This document shows positions 16,059 to 25,630 of a stretch of 64,000 nucleotides of DNA, piece after piece. The notes under the pieces are model-generated. The model did not search any database. It saw nothing but the letters and a program-made list of their open reading frames with translations, and was not told the origin of the DNA. The stretch comes from an uncultured Carboxylicivirga sp. Lineage in GTDB: Bacteria; Bacteroidota; Bacteroidia; Bacteroidales; Marinilabiliaceae. Position numbers and translations under genes: made by a program. The DNA lies in contig CANNEA010000004.1 of NCBI GenBank assembly GCA_947503525.1, positions 310,001 through 374,000 on the forward strand, read 5' to 3'. How positions within the stretch are numbered: position 1 is the stretch's first letter; every line of letters starts with the position of its first letter.

Positions 16059-18704
16059 TTATTTATAACTAACATCAATAAATCGAAGCGAGCCAGTTGG
16101 CACAGTTAATACAACTTTGTTATTTTTAATTTCCAGTTCTTCGCCACTTAATACATCTCTTGCACCACTTGCATTCTCTCCTTGAATGGTAATAATTGCC
16201 TCTCGCGCTTGAGGATCAATATACCCTTGATCCATCAATATGACACGAATGTGTTTTTCATCAATTCGAATCGCGCTCCAAGCGGCTCCTTCAACACTAA
16301 GAGGCATGTTTTTAGCACCTTCAATGGCCGCCTTATTTATTTCAAGCCCAAAATCTTTAGCTGCTACTTTATTCCCGGCAAGAAACCCGTGTTTCATGTC
16401 ACTTACTGTGTATGGTATATCCTCACCTTCTAGAGCTTGTGCATACTCAAAAGGGCCAATTGGCACCATTCCCTTGGGTAAAATAGGAATGTAATTTAAC
16501 CAGCGATAATCAACACCCAAAACCCTTGAATAATCATAGTCTGGAACATCAGTTCCGGCCCATCGCATCTGAGTCAGTGAGAAAACGGCATCCGCGTCAT
16601 CATTAGTAAAATTATCAACCGTATGATGATGGTTGATGTCATGATTCAATTCTGCATCTACATCTTTTAATAAATGCCATGAACTTATCGATTCTATGTT
16701 TTCCTTTTTCGCTATTGGCAAAACACCCGATTTCATCAAAGCATAAAGCACGTCATAACCGGGATCTTCCATGTACTTATTGGAAAATAGAATTCCATAT
16801 CTGGCACCGTAGGCTGCCATCATCACTCCTTGACGTAAATATGGTGAAACTGAACGCTGACCACCCGGTGTTAATGGTCTCCATGAAGTTGGATTATCAT
16901 CAACTAAACGCATGGCAAAGTCGTTGATATATCCACCTGCCCACATTCCAACGCGTCCTGCAAGGTTGACATCCTGAGTGCGACTACTGGTATCTTCAGA
17001 AGCAGGCACTAATACATCGGCATATTCTCCACCAAAAAACATCGATTTCCAGGGTTCTAAATGCGAAGTACCGCCCCAAAATACGTTCTTGTATCGAAAG
17101 TACATTTTAGCCTTTCCATTTTTACGCATGGCCTTAGCCAAAGCAGGTACATAATGGTTGATAAAATGTTGCACACGAGGATCGTTAACGTTATCCATCT
17201 CGGCATAGATAAAACCATAGCAAGTATTAGGTGCAACTTCCAACACCTTCAGCATGGTTTCCAATGAGGTTATAAATGGATCGTTGCCATGGCCGGTCCA
17301 TGCAGTAAATGCTTGCCCTTTGGCTTCCAGTTCCTTTGCTAAAGCAACAATCTCATCCTGGGTTTTATCATACTGCATGCGCTTATCCTTCTTCAATGCC
17401 GATTCGCCTATTAAGGCCACTAACTCACTTCTATCCCAGTTTTCTTGCATTCGTACCTGAGGTGCATAAATAATGTCTGCGCCGTTTAACTTCATCACCT
17501 CTTTAGACGACGTGGCAGAAGTAATCATTATCCAAGGCTTATCTGATTTTGTTTGATAAGCCGGCATTTCAAAATTTAAAACCTGTTTATATAAAGTATT
17601 AATGTTATCATTAACCTCTGCCATTCGGCCCTGAAGCTTTTGTATTTTTTTATACCATGAGTTTTTTAAAGTATAAAAATACAGGCTGTTACCTCCACCA
17701 ACTTGACCACCTCCAATAAGCTGCTTTGAATCGGGCAACAAGGTCAAATCATTGTATATCACATTCTGATATCGATCTCCCGATTGGCCAATAAGTTCTC
17801 CTTTAAGATTCAGTGAGTATAATAAACCGCCATACTGCATTGCAATTTCATCGCGAACAGGCAATAAACAAGTCCCAACAGTATGGGCATATCGCTGTTT
17901 AGCTTTTTTAAGTGCCGTAAATTGTGCCACTGGTTCCAAATCACCATTTAAGGCCATAAATTCTGCAACATCAGTAGTACCAAATAATAAGAGCTCATCC
18001 TTCCCATCTTTAGTGATATCCGCAACAGAAATATCCGTCAACATTTGTTTACCCAACTTCTTTAAAGATTTCTTTTTAAATGATGCCGATCTGATTTCCT
18101 TTTTAGTGTCCGGATCAATTATCCCAAAAAACTTCCAGCGATATTTATCGTGCTGATAGGTCATGATAAATAAAGATGGTTTGTTTTTATCAACGAAATT
18201 ACCGGCTTCTATTTTTCTAATCAAACCATCAACATCTGTTGATGAAAGCAAGTTCCCTTTATTATCCAGTTCATATAATTTCTGGTCGTTACCCCCTGCA
18301 AATACTTTGGCATTCTCTCCATCGTCTATAATGGCTATCTCCGAGAAACGAACTTTATATTCGGGTGCATATTTCCATAATAAAACACCCTTACTTGAGT
18401 AACAATAGATATGACCATCCCCACTGGCCGCCAATACATCATCGTTTCCATCTCCATTTATATCGGCCGCTTCTATTTCAAATAATACAGCTGCGCTTGG
18501 TGTAAATTGACTCCATAACTTTTTTCCATTAACATTATATGACGAAAGAGTACCATCCAATTCTGAAATATACATTACCGGCTTTCCTTTGACGTGCCCC
18601 GTAACCACATTACGAATACCATTACCTTCTGTCGTGAAATTCTGTGCACTTAGCCCGATAGCTAAAAGCATAAAAACTGATATAAATAGATATCTCTTCA
18701 TCAT
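16059..18704 (-). CDS. GH150-like protein (putative lambda-carrageenase), copy 1
   Basis: 881 residues: signal peptide to about residue 20; an N-terminal beta-propeller of PQQ/FG-GAP-like blades to about residue 360 (EIEAADINGDGNDDVLAASGDGHIYCY, VRFSEIAIIDDGENAKVFAGG, LTDISVADITKDGKDELLLFG); then a large catalytic-type region with WTGHGNDPF (GHGNDP at 471-476), CYGFIYAEMDN, RYKNVFWGGTSHLEPWKSMFF and AGRVGMWAGGY. A propeller followed by a unique domain in about 900 residues is what I recall of Pseudoalteromonas lambda-carrageenase, the GH150 founder. A GH110 gene nearby supports that substrate. A full-length paralogue lies at 25631. No T9SS tail. No direct alignment to GH150 could be made, so the family is a proposal. 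Confidence 0.52.
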   Translation of the reverse strand: MMKRYLFISVFMLLAIGLSAQNFTTEGNGIRNVVTGHVKGKPVMYISELDGTLSSYNVNGKKLWSQFTPSAAVLFEIEAADINGDGNDDVLAASGDGHIYCYSSKGVLLWKYAPEYKVRFSEIAIIDDGENAKVFAGGNDQKLYELDNKGNLLSSTDVDGLIRKIEAGNFVDKNKPSLFIMTYQHDKYRWKFFGIIDPDTKKEIRSASFKKKSLKKLGKQMLTDISVADITKDGKDELLLFGTTDVAEFMALNGDLEPVAQFTALKKAKQRYAHTVGTCLLPVRDEIAMQYGGLLYSLNLKGELIGQSGDRYQNVIYNDLTLLPDSKQLIGGGQVGGGNSLYFYTLKNSWYKKIQKLQGRMAEVNDNINTLYKQVLNFEMPAYQTKSDKPWIMITSATSSKEVMKLNGADIIYAPQVRMQENWDRSELVALIGESALKKDKRMQYDKTQDEIVALAKELEAKGQAFTAWTGHGNDPFITSLETMLKVLEVAPNTCYGFIYAEMDNVNDPRVQHFINHYVPALAKAMRKNGKAKMYFRYKNVFWGGTSHLEPWKSMFFGGEYADVLVPASEDTSSRTQDVNLAGRVGMWAGGYINDFAMRLVDDNPTSWRPLTPGGQRSVSPYLRQGVMMAAYGARYGILFSNKYMEDPGYDVLYALMKSGVLPIAKKENIESISSWHLLKDVDAELNHDINHHHTVDNFTNDDADAVFSLTQMRWAGTDVPDYDYSRVLGVDYRWLNYIPILPKGMVPIGPFEYAQALEGEDIPYTVSDMKHGFLAGNKVAAKDFGLEINKAAIEGAKNMPLSVEGAAWSAIRIDEKHIRVILMDQGYIDPQAREAIITIQGENASGARDVLSGEELEIKNNKVVLTVPTGSLRFIDVSYK

Positions 18705-18790
18705 TCTTTTGGATTAAATCTTAAAAACTAAACTTGATACACAAAAGAGATTATATTTAATGAATTCTAAGTATGTGAGTATATATTGCT

Positions 18791-18828
18791 TGTACTTAAT
18801 GGTAAAAATAAATTGTACTTCTCAATAA
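18791..18828 (-). promoter_or_regulatory. Candidate HTCS operator pair before GH150-like copy 1
   Basis: TGTACTTAATGGTAA (18791-18805) and TGTACTTCTCAATAA (18814-18828) are two clear direct repeats 23 bases apart, 87-124 bases upstream of the start. This is the cleanest pair for the TGTACTT half of the element. Confidence 0.55.
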
Positions 18829-18887
18829 TTTATGGCACCATTTTTTTTTTCAAATCACAACCTTTTCGAATCTTTAATCGCAACTAA

Positions 18888-20405
18888 TCAATTCTTTAGA
18901 ATTGAATTTGGAGGTAGAGGTACTTGATTTTCTCTTCTCCATTGAACTAATTTCTTGAGTAATGCAGTGCTTACTTCCGGTTGTTCATCGTTAAGATTAT
19001 GTGCCTCAAGCGGATCGCTTTTCAGATTGTATAATTCCAGCTTTCCATCGGCAAGAAACTGAATTAGTTTATAATCACCTTTTCGGATTACAGAACAAGT
19101 GCCATGTTTAAAACGGCTTGCCAAATGCCAAAATAAAGGCCTATCGGTAAACAACGATGTATCTCTTGTAAATAAATCGCTTAAAGAATTACCATCCAAT
19201 TCTCCGGTATAATCAGTCACTCCAGCCAGTTCAATAAAGGTTGGGTAATAATCTAAACATGTAACAGCAGCTTGCGATCGCCGAGCTATGACTTTTCCTG
19301 GCCAATTAATAAATGTCGGAACTTTAATGCCGCCTTCGTAAATATCACCCTTAGCTCCGCGAATTAATTTATTCGCACTAATTGCTCTGTGATAGCCATT
19401 ATCTGAAGAAAATACAATCATGGTATTTTCACGTAAATTATTCTCATCTAAAAACGCTACAATACGCTTAATATTGTCATCAAGGGATTCTATCATCGAC
19501 GCATATTCTGCCATCTTTAACTTCTTCTTACCAACACCCTGACCTGTTAACTCATCCCCTTTTTTAGCCATGTACTTATCAACTAACTCAGCACTGCGAC
19601 CACGTATGGGACGATGAACTGTGTAGTAATTCAAGTTGATAAAAAAAGGCTTGTTCTTATTCTCATCCATAAATTGAATGGCCTCATCAGTCAAGCGATC
19701 AGTTAACCACTCGTCATTATCTTTCTGTTCTAAAAATGGATTACTGAAAGGCGCAAAATAACCTCCTGTCTTACTTTTATAACCACCAACTTCCAGAGCT
19801 GGATCGCCACGATAGGTACCACCTACATTCTTTTTAAAGCCACGACCTTCGGGATAATATTTCATAATATCTGCTGTAAGGTGTTTATCCACCCATGAAA
19901 AATCAGCAGGATCGGGCTGTGATAGACGCTCCTTAAAAGGATACTCCTGGGTCATTTCTAATTCTGGATAAGGACCTACAATATGATATTTACCAATATG
20001 AATGGATTGGTACCCTACTTTCTCCAACAGTTCAGCATGAATGGGATGCTCCAAGCCAACTGTCCAACGCGAAAAAATATTCTCTTCAGCTGTTCCTTTT
20101 TCAAGTACAGGTACTGTATATACACCTGTGCGAAAAGATTGCTTCCCTGTAAAAAGTGCCGTTCGTGAAGGAGAACAGGTTGGATACATATACGAATTTT
20201 CCAAAATCAAACTCTCATTAGCCAAGGCATCAATATTAGGTGTTTCGTAATAGCTTGATCCATTAAATCCCACATCCGCATAACCCAAATCATCCACAAG
20301 GATAAACACGATATTGGGTTTGCACGGCTCCGATTTTTTTTGAGTTGTCACACAAGAACCTAAACAAAATAAGCCAAGCAATAATACTACTATATTATAT
20401 TTCAT
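18888..20405 (-). CDS. S1 sulfatase lipoprotein
   Basis: 505 residues. Lipoprotein signal with Cys18 (LGSC); Asp38-Asp39 in LVDDLGYADVGFNGSSYYETP; formylglycine motif CSPSR at 77-81 (Cys77); IHIGKYHIVGPYPE; VFSSDNGYHRAIS; IYEGGIKVPTFINWPG. The tail LYNLKSDPLEAHNLNDEQPE is the usual S1 C-terminal subdomain. It follows the GH2 gene of its unit after 96 bases without a recognisable operator, so the two are probably transcribed together, pairing a desulfation step with a beta-galactosidase step. The sulfate position is unknown. Confidence 0.86.
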   Translation of the reverse strand: MKYNIVVLLLGLFCLGSCVTTQKKSEPCKPNIVFILVDDLGYADVGFNGSSYYETPNIDALANESLILENSYMYPTCSPSRTALFTGKQSFRTGVYTVPVLEKGTAEENIFSRWTVGLEHPIHAELLEKVGYQSIHIGKYHIVGPYPELEMTQEYPFKERLSQPDPADFSWVDKHLTADIMKYYPEGRGFKKNVGGTYRGDPALEVGGYKSKTGGYFAPFSNPFLEQKDNDEWLTDRLTDEAIQFMDENKNKPFFINLNYYTVHRPIRGRSAELVDKYMAKKGDELTGQGVGKKKLKMAEYASMIESLDDNIKRIVAFLDENNLRENTMIVFSSDNGYHRAISANKLIRGAKGDIYEGGIKVPTFINWPGKVIARRSQAAVTCLDYYPTFIELAGVTDYTGELDGNSLSDLFTRDTSLFTDRPLFWHLASRFKHGTCSVIRKGDYKLIQFLADGKLELYNLKSDPLEAHNLNDEQPEVSTALLKKLVQWRRENQVPLPPNSILKN

Positions 20406-20501
20406 TCTGCTATTTTTACGACTAATTATTTTTTTACATTCAGATTTAAATCCTGCTTTTTTAAGAAATTTTCATCTTGTATTCATGAGTTTTACTAGAA
20501 T

Positions 20502-22904
20502 CTATTTTACTGACAAAATTATCTTAGATGATTTAATATCTTCCCCTGAAACAACAAGTTCTATTTGATCCGGGTTATTACCAACTTCAATAACACATAG
20601 ACATCTTCCATTGTGAGTAAATTTAGATTCGATATTGGTAAATGAATCTAAACTCTTCATGTTTCCATTGCTCAATGAAAGTATTTCAGCATCTCCCTTC
20701 ACCACAAAATTAAGTGCCCGATCATCATCGATAACTAAGTTACCTTTTTTATCACTTAATGAAAGTTCTACCATCACAATACTATTGGGCAAGATATCCA
20801 TAACATCACTCGAACAAACAACTTGATGCGCTTTTCCTGTTGTAATTAACTCAGTCTCACAAACAACTCTACCATCTATTTTACCAACGGCACGCAGAGT
20901 TCCGGGTTGATAATTGACTTTACGCCATTTCATAATCCAATTTGGATAATCTGTTATGTTTTGTGATCCAATCATTTTGTTGTTAAGGTATAAATCAACC
21001 GTCTCACAATTAGTGTAAGTTACCACATCAACAATCGACCCTTTTGCTTGATTCCAGTGTGCATTCATGGGTGGCCACCCCCATTTTCCTGAGGTAGAAA
21101 AATCATCGGCATCACCTTCATATACTTCAATGTGAATCATTGGTTTGTCAGACCAAAAGGCTTCGTATAAATAAGACTGCGATTTTCGGAAGCCGGCATT
21201 ATTGAACAGTCCGCAATCTGTTCCAAGCATACCCCATGACTTTGACTCACCCATATAATCAAAACCAACCCAAAGAAATAAGCCCATGTTACTCTCATTC
21301 TCGATAACATCAATCCATGGAGAACGTTCAATATTTGCAAATCGCTTTTCTAAAGCAGAATTAAAGTAGGTGTAACTCTCAGTGCTTACATAAGGTTTCC
21401 CTGGTTTTTTATCTGCAATTAACTTACACCATTGTTCGCCATAGTTAAGAGCTATTAAATCCATATACTCACAACTTTCTATTATATCGTCAACCTTTTG
21501 GTCAACGCCTTTATCTCTTCCTCGCTCCATACCGGATATAACAGGACGAGTAGGATCCATACTTCGAACAAAAGAAGCATACTTTCGTAGCCCATGGTTT
21601 TGTTCTCTGGTGCCTGGCGAATGATTTTCATTGCCTACACTCCATATGATCACAGATGGATGATTTCTATCACGACGAATGGTTGCCCGAAAGTTTTTCT
21701 CCCATTCGGTACTAAAATTAATATCAGCAAATGGCACATCGAAAAATGGGTTCTTCTTTGCATTTGGTTCTTTATATGGGTTCTCCCACTTATCAACAAA
21801 CTCGTTCATTACTAAAAGCCCAAGTTGGTCACACAAATCAAGGAATTCAACCGATGCCGGATTATGTGCAGTACGTATTGCATTACAACCTATGTCTTTT
21901 AATTTCTTTAGACGACGATACCATTCTTCTTTTGGTACCACGGCTCCCAACGCGCCTGCTTCATGATGCAAGCAAACGCCCTTCATCTTTAAGTTTTCTC
22001 CATTCAGGTAAAACCCTCTTTCTGCATCGAACTCAATGGTTCTCATCCCAAATACACTATGATACTCATCAACAACTACATCTCCATTCTTAATGAGAGT
22101 AATGGCTTTATACAACAATGGCGAATCAAGGGACCATAATTGAGGATTTGTCACATTCAAATTTTGACTTAGTTCCATTTCCCGATACCTTCCAATATCA
22201 AGAACAGTCGAATTCTTTGCTACTTCTTCGCCCTGCGGATTAAGGATCGTTATTACAACATTAAGAGTTTTTGCTTCATCCAAGTTTTCAATTGTTGCAT
22301 CAAGCTTTATTGAAGCATCATCTTTTGAGATAGTTGGTGTCGTAATAAAAGTTCCCCAAGTTGCTATTCGAGTTTTATTACTAATATTTAACCAAACATT
22401 TCGATAAATGCCTGAACCACTATACCACCTGCAATTGGGCTGTACAGAATTATCTACTTTAACAGCAATCGTATTCTGTTCGCCCGGTTTTACAAGTTCG
22501 CTTATATCGTAATAAAAGCTTGTATATCCATCGTGTTGAGTACCTACTGGATGACCGTTGACCCAAATTGTTGCATTTTTATATATACCATCAAATTGTA
22601 TTTGAATAGCCTTATTGGCATATTCCATAGGTACATTAAATGTTTTTCTATACCAAGCCTTTCCGCCAGGAAGCCATGCGTTTCTTCCAGAATTATCCTT
22701 ACTAAACTGCCCCTCGACACTCCAATCGTGCGGTAAACTTAAAGTTCGCCACATGCTATCATCAAAATTACTCGAACAGTATTCAGCCTTATCATTTAAA
22801 CAAAACTTCCAATTATCATTAAAGAGTATTTGGGTGCGCACATCAGGCGATGCATTTAAGTAACTTACATTAAGCCACACTACCAGTATTAATAGCTTTT
22901 TCAT
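20502..22904 (-). CDS. GH2 beta-galactosidase-type glycosidase, copy 1
   Basis: 800 residues. Signal peptide to about residue 18; N-terminal sugar-binding jelly-roll (about 25-185; WRTLSLPHDWSVEGQF, CRWYSGSGIYRNVWL); Ig-like domain; TIM barrel (about 290-590) with acid/base E426 in IIWSVGNENH and the expected nucleophile E509 in YVSTESYTYF; C-terminal Ig-like domains (TVDLYLNNKMIGSQ, YQPGTLRAVGKIDG) as in DUF4982-type GH2 enzymes. The RTAHNPAS block is the conserved GH2 motif. It heads its own operator-preceded unit with a sulfatase gene. In this locus removal of beta-linked galactose from desulfated oligosaccharide ends is likely; the exact linkage is not shown. Confidence 0.85.
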   Translation of the reverse strand: MKKLLILVVWLNVSYLNASPDVRTQILFNDNWKFCLNDKAEYCSSNFDDSMWRTLSLPHDWSVEGQFSKDNSGRNAWLPGGKAWYRKTFNVPMEYANKAIQIQFDGIYKNATIWVNGHPVGTQHDGYTSFYYDISELVKPGEQNTIAVKVDNSVQPNCRWYSGSGIYRNVWLNISNKTRIATWGTFITTPTISKDDASIKLDATIENLDEAKTLNVVITILNPQGEEVAKNSTVLDIGRYREMELSQNLNVTNPQLWSLDSPLLYKAITLIKNGDVVVDEYHSVFGMRTIEFDAERGFYLNGENLKMKGVCLHHEAGALGAVVPKEEWYRRLKKLKDIGCNAIRTAHNPASVEFLDLCDQLGLLVMNEFVDKWENPYKEPNAKKNPFFDVPFADINFSTEWEKNFRATIRRDRNHPSVIIWSVGNENHSPGTREQNHGLRKYASFVRSMDPTRPVISGMERGRDKGVDQKVDDIIESCEYMDLIALNYGEQWCKLIADKKPGKPYVSTESYTYFNSALEKRFANIERSPWIDVIENESNMGLFLWVGFDYMGESKSWGMLGTDCGLFNNAGFRKSQSYLYEAFWSDKPMIHIEVYEGDADDFSTSGKWGWPPMNAHWNQAKGSIVDVVTYTNCETVDLYLNNKMIGSQNITDYPNWIMKWRKVNYQPGTLRAVGKIDGRVVCETELITTGKAHQVVCSSDVMDILPNSIVMVELSLSDKKGNLVIDDDRALNFVVKGDAEILSLSNGNMKSLDSFTNIESKFTHNGRCLCVIEVGNNPDQIELVVSGEDIKSSKIILSVK

Positions 22905-23001
22905 TTCGTATGGTTTATAACTTTTTTTAGAGTCTATGTAAAGACAATAGTATAATGTATTGATTTACCATACCTAAGGTAACAGATGGTAGTAGCTCAA
23001 A

Positions 23002-23037
23002 TATATTTAGGAATAAATAAAATATACCTCTCAATCC
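23002..23037 (-). promoter_or_regulatory. Candidate HTCS operator pair before GH2 copy 1
   Basis: TATATTTAGGAATAA (23002-23016) and TATACCTCTCAATCC (23023-23037) are weak direct repeats exactly 21 bases apart, about 100-133 bases upstream of the GH2 start. Each differs from the consensus at several positions, so support comes mainly from spacing and location. Confidence 0.35.
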
Positions 23038-23050
23038 ATTTATGAAAAAA

Positions 23051-23080
23051 TCGCACTACTAAAATATTCCAGTAGTGCGA
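23051..23080 (-). terminator. Second hairpin upstream of GH2 copy 1
   Basis: TCGCACTACT (23051-23060) and AGTAGTGCGA (23071-23080) form a perfect 10-bp stem with a 10-base loop, followed by TTTTTTCATA on the minus strand: a full intrinsic terminator. It lies 130 bases past another terminator, so it either insulates the GH2 promoter or ends a short unlisted RNA. The 131 bases between the two hairpins hold a further possible stem, TGCAGATAT (23164-23172) with ATATCTGCA (23189-23197). Confidence 0.65.
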
Positions 23081-23211
23081 CCTTATCGACTTTTCGTAAT
23101 GCTTGGATATTTACAACGAAAGGAGTGCTTTGCATAGCCTCCTTGATTTCTTGCTGATTTGGGTGCAGATATTTGGATTAGTTACGGCATATCTGCAAGA
23201 GCATAACTAAT

Positions 23212-23244
23212 AAAAAATGATTCCAGAGGGAGGGCCCTCCGGAA
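23212..23244 (-). terminator. Terminator after binding-module protein gene
   Basis: On the minus strand TTCCGGAGGG, a CCCT loop and CCCTCTGGAA give a 10-bp stem (one G-T pair), then TCATTTTTTA. It starts 17 bases after the stop codon at 23261. A textbook intrinsic terminator. Confidence 0.85.
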
Positions 23245-23260
23245 CCATTACAATCTATTT

Positions 23261-24808
23261 TTAGTAAACCTGAACTTTCACAACTTCTGTGTAATCCTTA
23301 TTTGATATTTGAACAAAGTAGTAACCACTCTGCAAGTTTGAGATATTAATTGGAGCAACTCCACCCTCTGCCATTTTTTGAAGAATTAGCTGACCAGTTA
23401 CATTGAATATGTTTACCTGACTTTGAACTGAACATTCAACATTGATAAGATCTGAAGCAGGATTAGGATACACCTTAACTAAGCTTTCATTCACATCACC
23501 AATAGCAGTTGAACCATCACTCTCTAGTTCAATTTCGTAGAAATCAACAACATCAGCTACAGTTGTAAAACTACCCGTTTTTGTTATATAACCTGGCGCA
23601 GTTATGGTATAACTATAGCTCGTTCCAGCCGTACCATTCACAAATAAATCAGCACCAAAGCTAACATCGCCTGATGCGCTGGCTGTGCCATTGAAATCGG
23701 TTGATCCGTCTGATAAGACTACAGTGGCATCTATTATATTTCCATTAGTCGTATTGAATAATCCCATATTAATTGATGAAGCACTTTTCTCAATATTAAA
23801 CGATCTATTTCTGCCACCACAATAAAATGTACCTGTAATTCCATCCAACTCATAGGTATAAGTCCCAGCTATAAGGCCTGAAGCCCAAAACTTACCGGCC
23901 CCACTATTGGTTTTGCCAATAGCTACTGTTCTGTTTTGATCATCTTTGACCGTAATTGCCTTTTGGGTGGACTTTACACCTCCATCGGTATATGCAAACA
24001 CAAACTGGCCTGATTGAGCTACAGGCATTGTAACATCTACTACTTTCTCTTCCCCATTGGCTAGGGTTAAAGAACCATAGTATATATCAGAACCGTTAGA
24101 AGTTATCACATAATCATAAGTCCCATGTAAAAGATCAATTGGCCCGTCCGTTGTACTAACAGTTTCACTTACAACCTGATCTGCTTTATATTGCACATCA
24201 TCTATTATAACATTAGGCGTACCATTCGATGCTACATCTTGCGTAATATTGAATTGAACTGATGTTGGCAACACCTCTTCAACATTAAAATCATCAATAT
24301 ATATAGTTCCTGCACCATCATTGGCTGGAACTTTAATAAACAAACGTGAACTCGCACTAGTAGCACTAGATACGGTAACCATCTGCTCTAATTCCACCCA
24401 TTTCCCTTGATTATCTGCATCAAGAGGAAGATCCCACAAAATATTTATTGTTGGTGTGGTTATTTGTGTATTTAAAGTACTTATAGTACTTCCGGCTTCC
24501 GCATAAACCTTAATTTTAAACAAATATGAGCTACCTGAATTCAGAATAATCGTGTTATCGGAGGCAGTACCTGATGCGTCTGTGACACTACGCAATTTTT
24601 GATCGACTGTGTAATCCGCAATAGATGAAAACTTAGCTACTCCGCCATGAGTTCCAGCAAATGTTGTTTCATCAAAACTCCATGTACTATGTTGAGGAGA
24701 CCATGTTCCTATACCTGTTTCAAAACCGTAATAATCCGTATTTAAAAGTTGAGCATTTGAATAAAGTGCCATTAAAGCACATACTGTAAAAAGTAAAAGT
24801 TTTTTCAT
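23261..24808 (-). CDS. Secreted carbohydrate-binding-type protein with T9SS tail
   Basis: Start taken at 24808 (MKKLLLFTVCAL); an ATG four codons upstream is possible. 515 residues: signal peptide; a jelly-roll module of CBM4/9 type (about 20-185; GFETGIGTWSPQHSTW to GTIYIDDFNVEEV); several Ig/carboxypeptidase-regulatory-like repeats with TYDYVITSNG and TYTYELDGITGTF; and a T9SS domain (VYPNPASDLINVE to VVKVQVY). No catalytic motif is visible. The module is the same type as that following GH16 at 5314 and the one split between the genes at 24960 and 25631. It has its own operator and terminator, so it is a single-gene unit. A surface carrageenan-binding role is inferred. Confidence 0.6.
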   Translation of the reverse strand: MKKLLLFTVCALMALYSNAQLLNTDYYGFETGIGTWSPQHSTWSFDETTFAGTHGGVAKFSSIADYTVDQKLRSVTDASGTASDNTIILNSGSSYLFKIKVYAEAGSTISTLNTQITTPTINILWDLPLDADNQGKWVELEQMVTVSSATSASSRLFIKVPANDGAGTIYIDDFNVEEVLPTSVQFNITQDVASNGTPNVIIDDVQYKADQVVSETVSTTDGPIDLLHGTYDYVITSNGSDIYYGSLTLANGEEKVVDVTMPVAQSGQFVFAYTDGGVKSTQKAITVKDDQNRTVAIGKTNSGAGKFWASGLIAGTYTYELDGITGTFYCGGRNRSFNIEKSASSINMGLFNTTNGNIIDATVVLSDGSTDFNGTASASGDVSFGADLFVNGTAGTSYSYTITAPGYITKTGSFTTVADVVDFYEIELESDGSTAIGDVNESLVKVYPNPASDLINVECSVQSQVNIFNVTGQLILQKMAEGGVAPINISNLQSGYYFVQISNKDYTEVVKVQVY

Positions 24809-24874
24809 AAAGCAATGCATTTAAGTTTACTGATATTTATTTATATGCAAGGAAGAAAGAATCAAATAGCAAGG

Positions 24875-24910
24875 TGTACTTCTAAATAAATCCACAGAAC
24901 TCATGAGTAA
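24875..24910 (-). promoter_or_regulatory. Candidate HTCS operator before binding-module gene
   Basis: TGTACTTCTAAATAA at 24875-24889 plus a degenerate AGAACTCATGAGTAA 21 bases on at 24896-24910. It lies 66-102 bases upstream of the start codon at 24808. Confidence 0.45.
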
Positions 24911-24959
24911 ATAAGACCACCAATCACTTTACAACAAGACATTACACAACGACCGCGAC

Positions 24960-25625
24960 TTATTTATTGACCATTATTTTTTTCGTAAGCACCTTGTTTT
25001 GGTTTGTTATTTGAACCAAGTAAATTCCATTCTCTAAAAACTGAATTGGTAACTTAATTTGTTTTTGCGTGGATGATGGGATCATGAGCACACACGTGCC
25101 CATTGTATTGTATATATTCACCCTGCTGTTGACAGGTAAATTCATATTTAATACATCCTTAACCGGGTTTGGATATACCTCACATTCAAAAACGTGAACT
25201 GGATTATGTGCTGACACATCGGCTTTCCTAATTGTAATATTATCAATGTAAAAGGATCCGTTGGTGCCTGCGATTGATTGGTAATTCGGAACCTGAATAA
25301 AAAACTTACTATCAACTACTGCTTCATCAATAAGAAGTTCATTGGAAAGACTTACCCATTCTCCTTGCTTAGCAACAGATAAATCCCATTCTTGAACTTG
25401 CCAGCCTTCATCAATTCGTGTATAAAACTTTGATAATTGAAGGCCCTCATTAACATACACGCTAAGTGATATTTGATAAGTCCCCTCCTCCAATGAGATA
25501 TCGCCAATGGAGGTTTCAATCTCTCTAACTAAAGGCGGTTCACCTTCTTCGTTGGCAGCGTATAAATTTGAGTTATAGCCGCCAAATAGAAGAATGCTTA
25601 ATAAATATACTTTCAACATATCCAT
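24960..25625 (-). CDS. Small secreted half-module protein with T9SS tail
   Basis: 221 residues: signal peptide (about 1-23), a partial jelly-roll (about 35-135; EGTYQISLSVYVNEG, KQGEWVSLSNEL, GSFYIDNITIRK) and a T9SS domain (about 148-221; VYPNPVKDVLNM to TKKIMVNK). Compared with the full module of the 515-residue protein downstream, only the C-terminal half is present; the first strands (GFETG..W) are missing. Those strands are found at the N-terminus of the protein encoded just upstream, whose stop is 5 bases from this start. A signal peptide argues that it is a real separate protein rather than a frameshift product. Its role is unknown; binding or anchoring is inferred. Confidence 0.6.
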   Translation of the reverse strand: MDMLKVYLLSILLFGGYNSNLYAANEEGEPPLVREIETSIGDISLEEGTYQISLSVYVNEGLQLSKFYTRIDEGWQVQEWDLSVAKQGEWVSLSNELLIDEAVVDSKFFIQVPNYQSIAGTNGSFYIDNITIRKADVSAHNPVHVFECEVYPNPVKDVLNMNLPVNSRVNIYNTMGTCVLMIPSSTQKQIKLPIQFLENGIYLVQITNQNKVLTKKIMVNK

Positions 25626-25630
25626 TAGGA

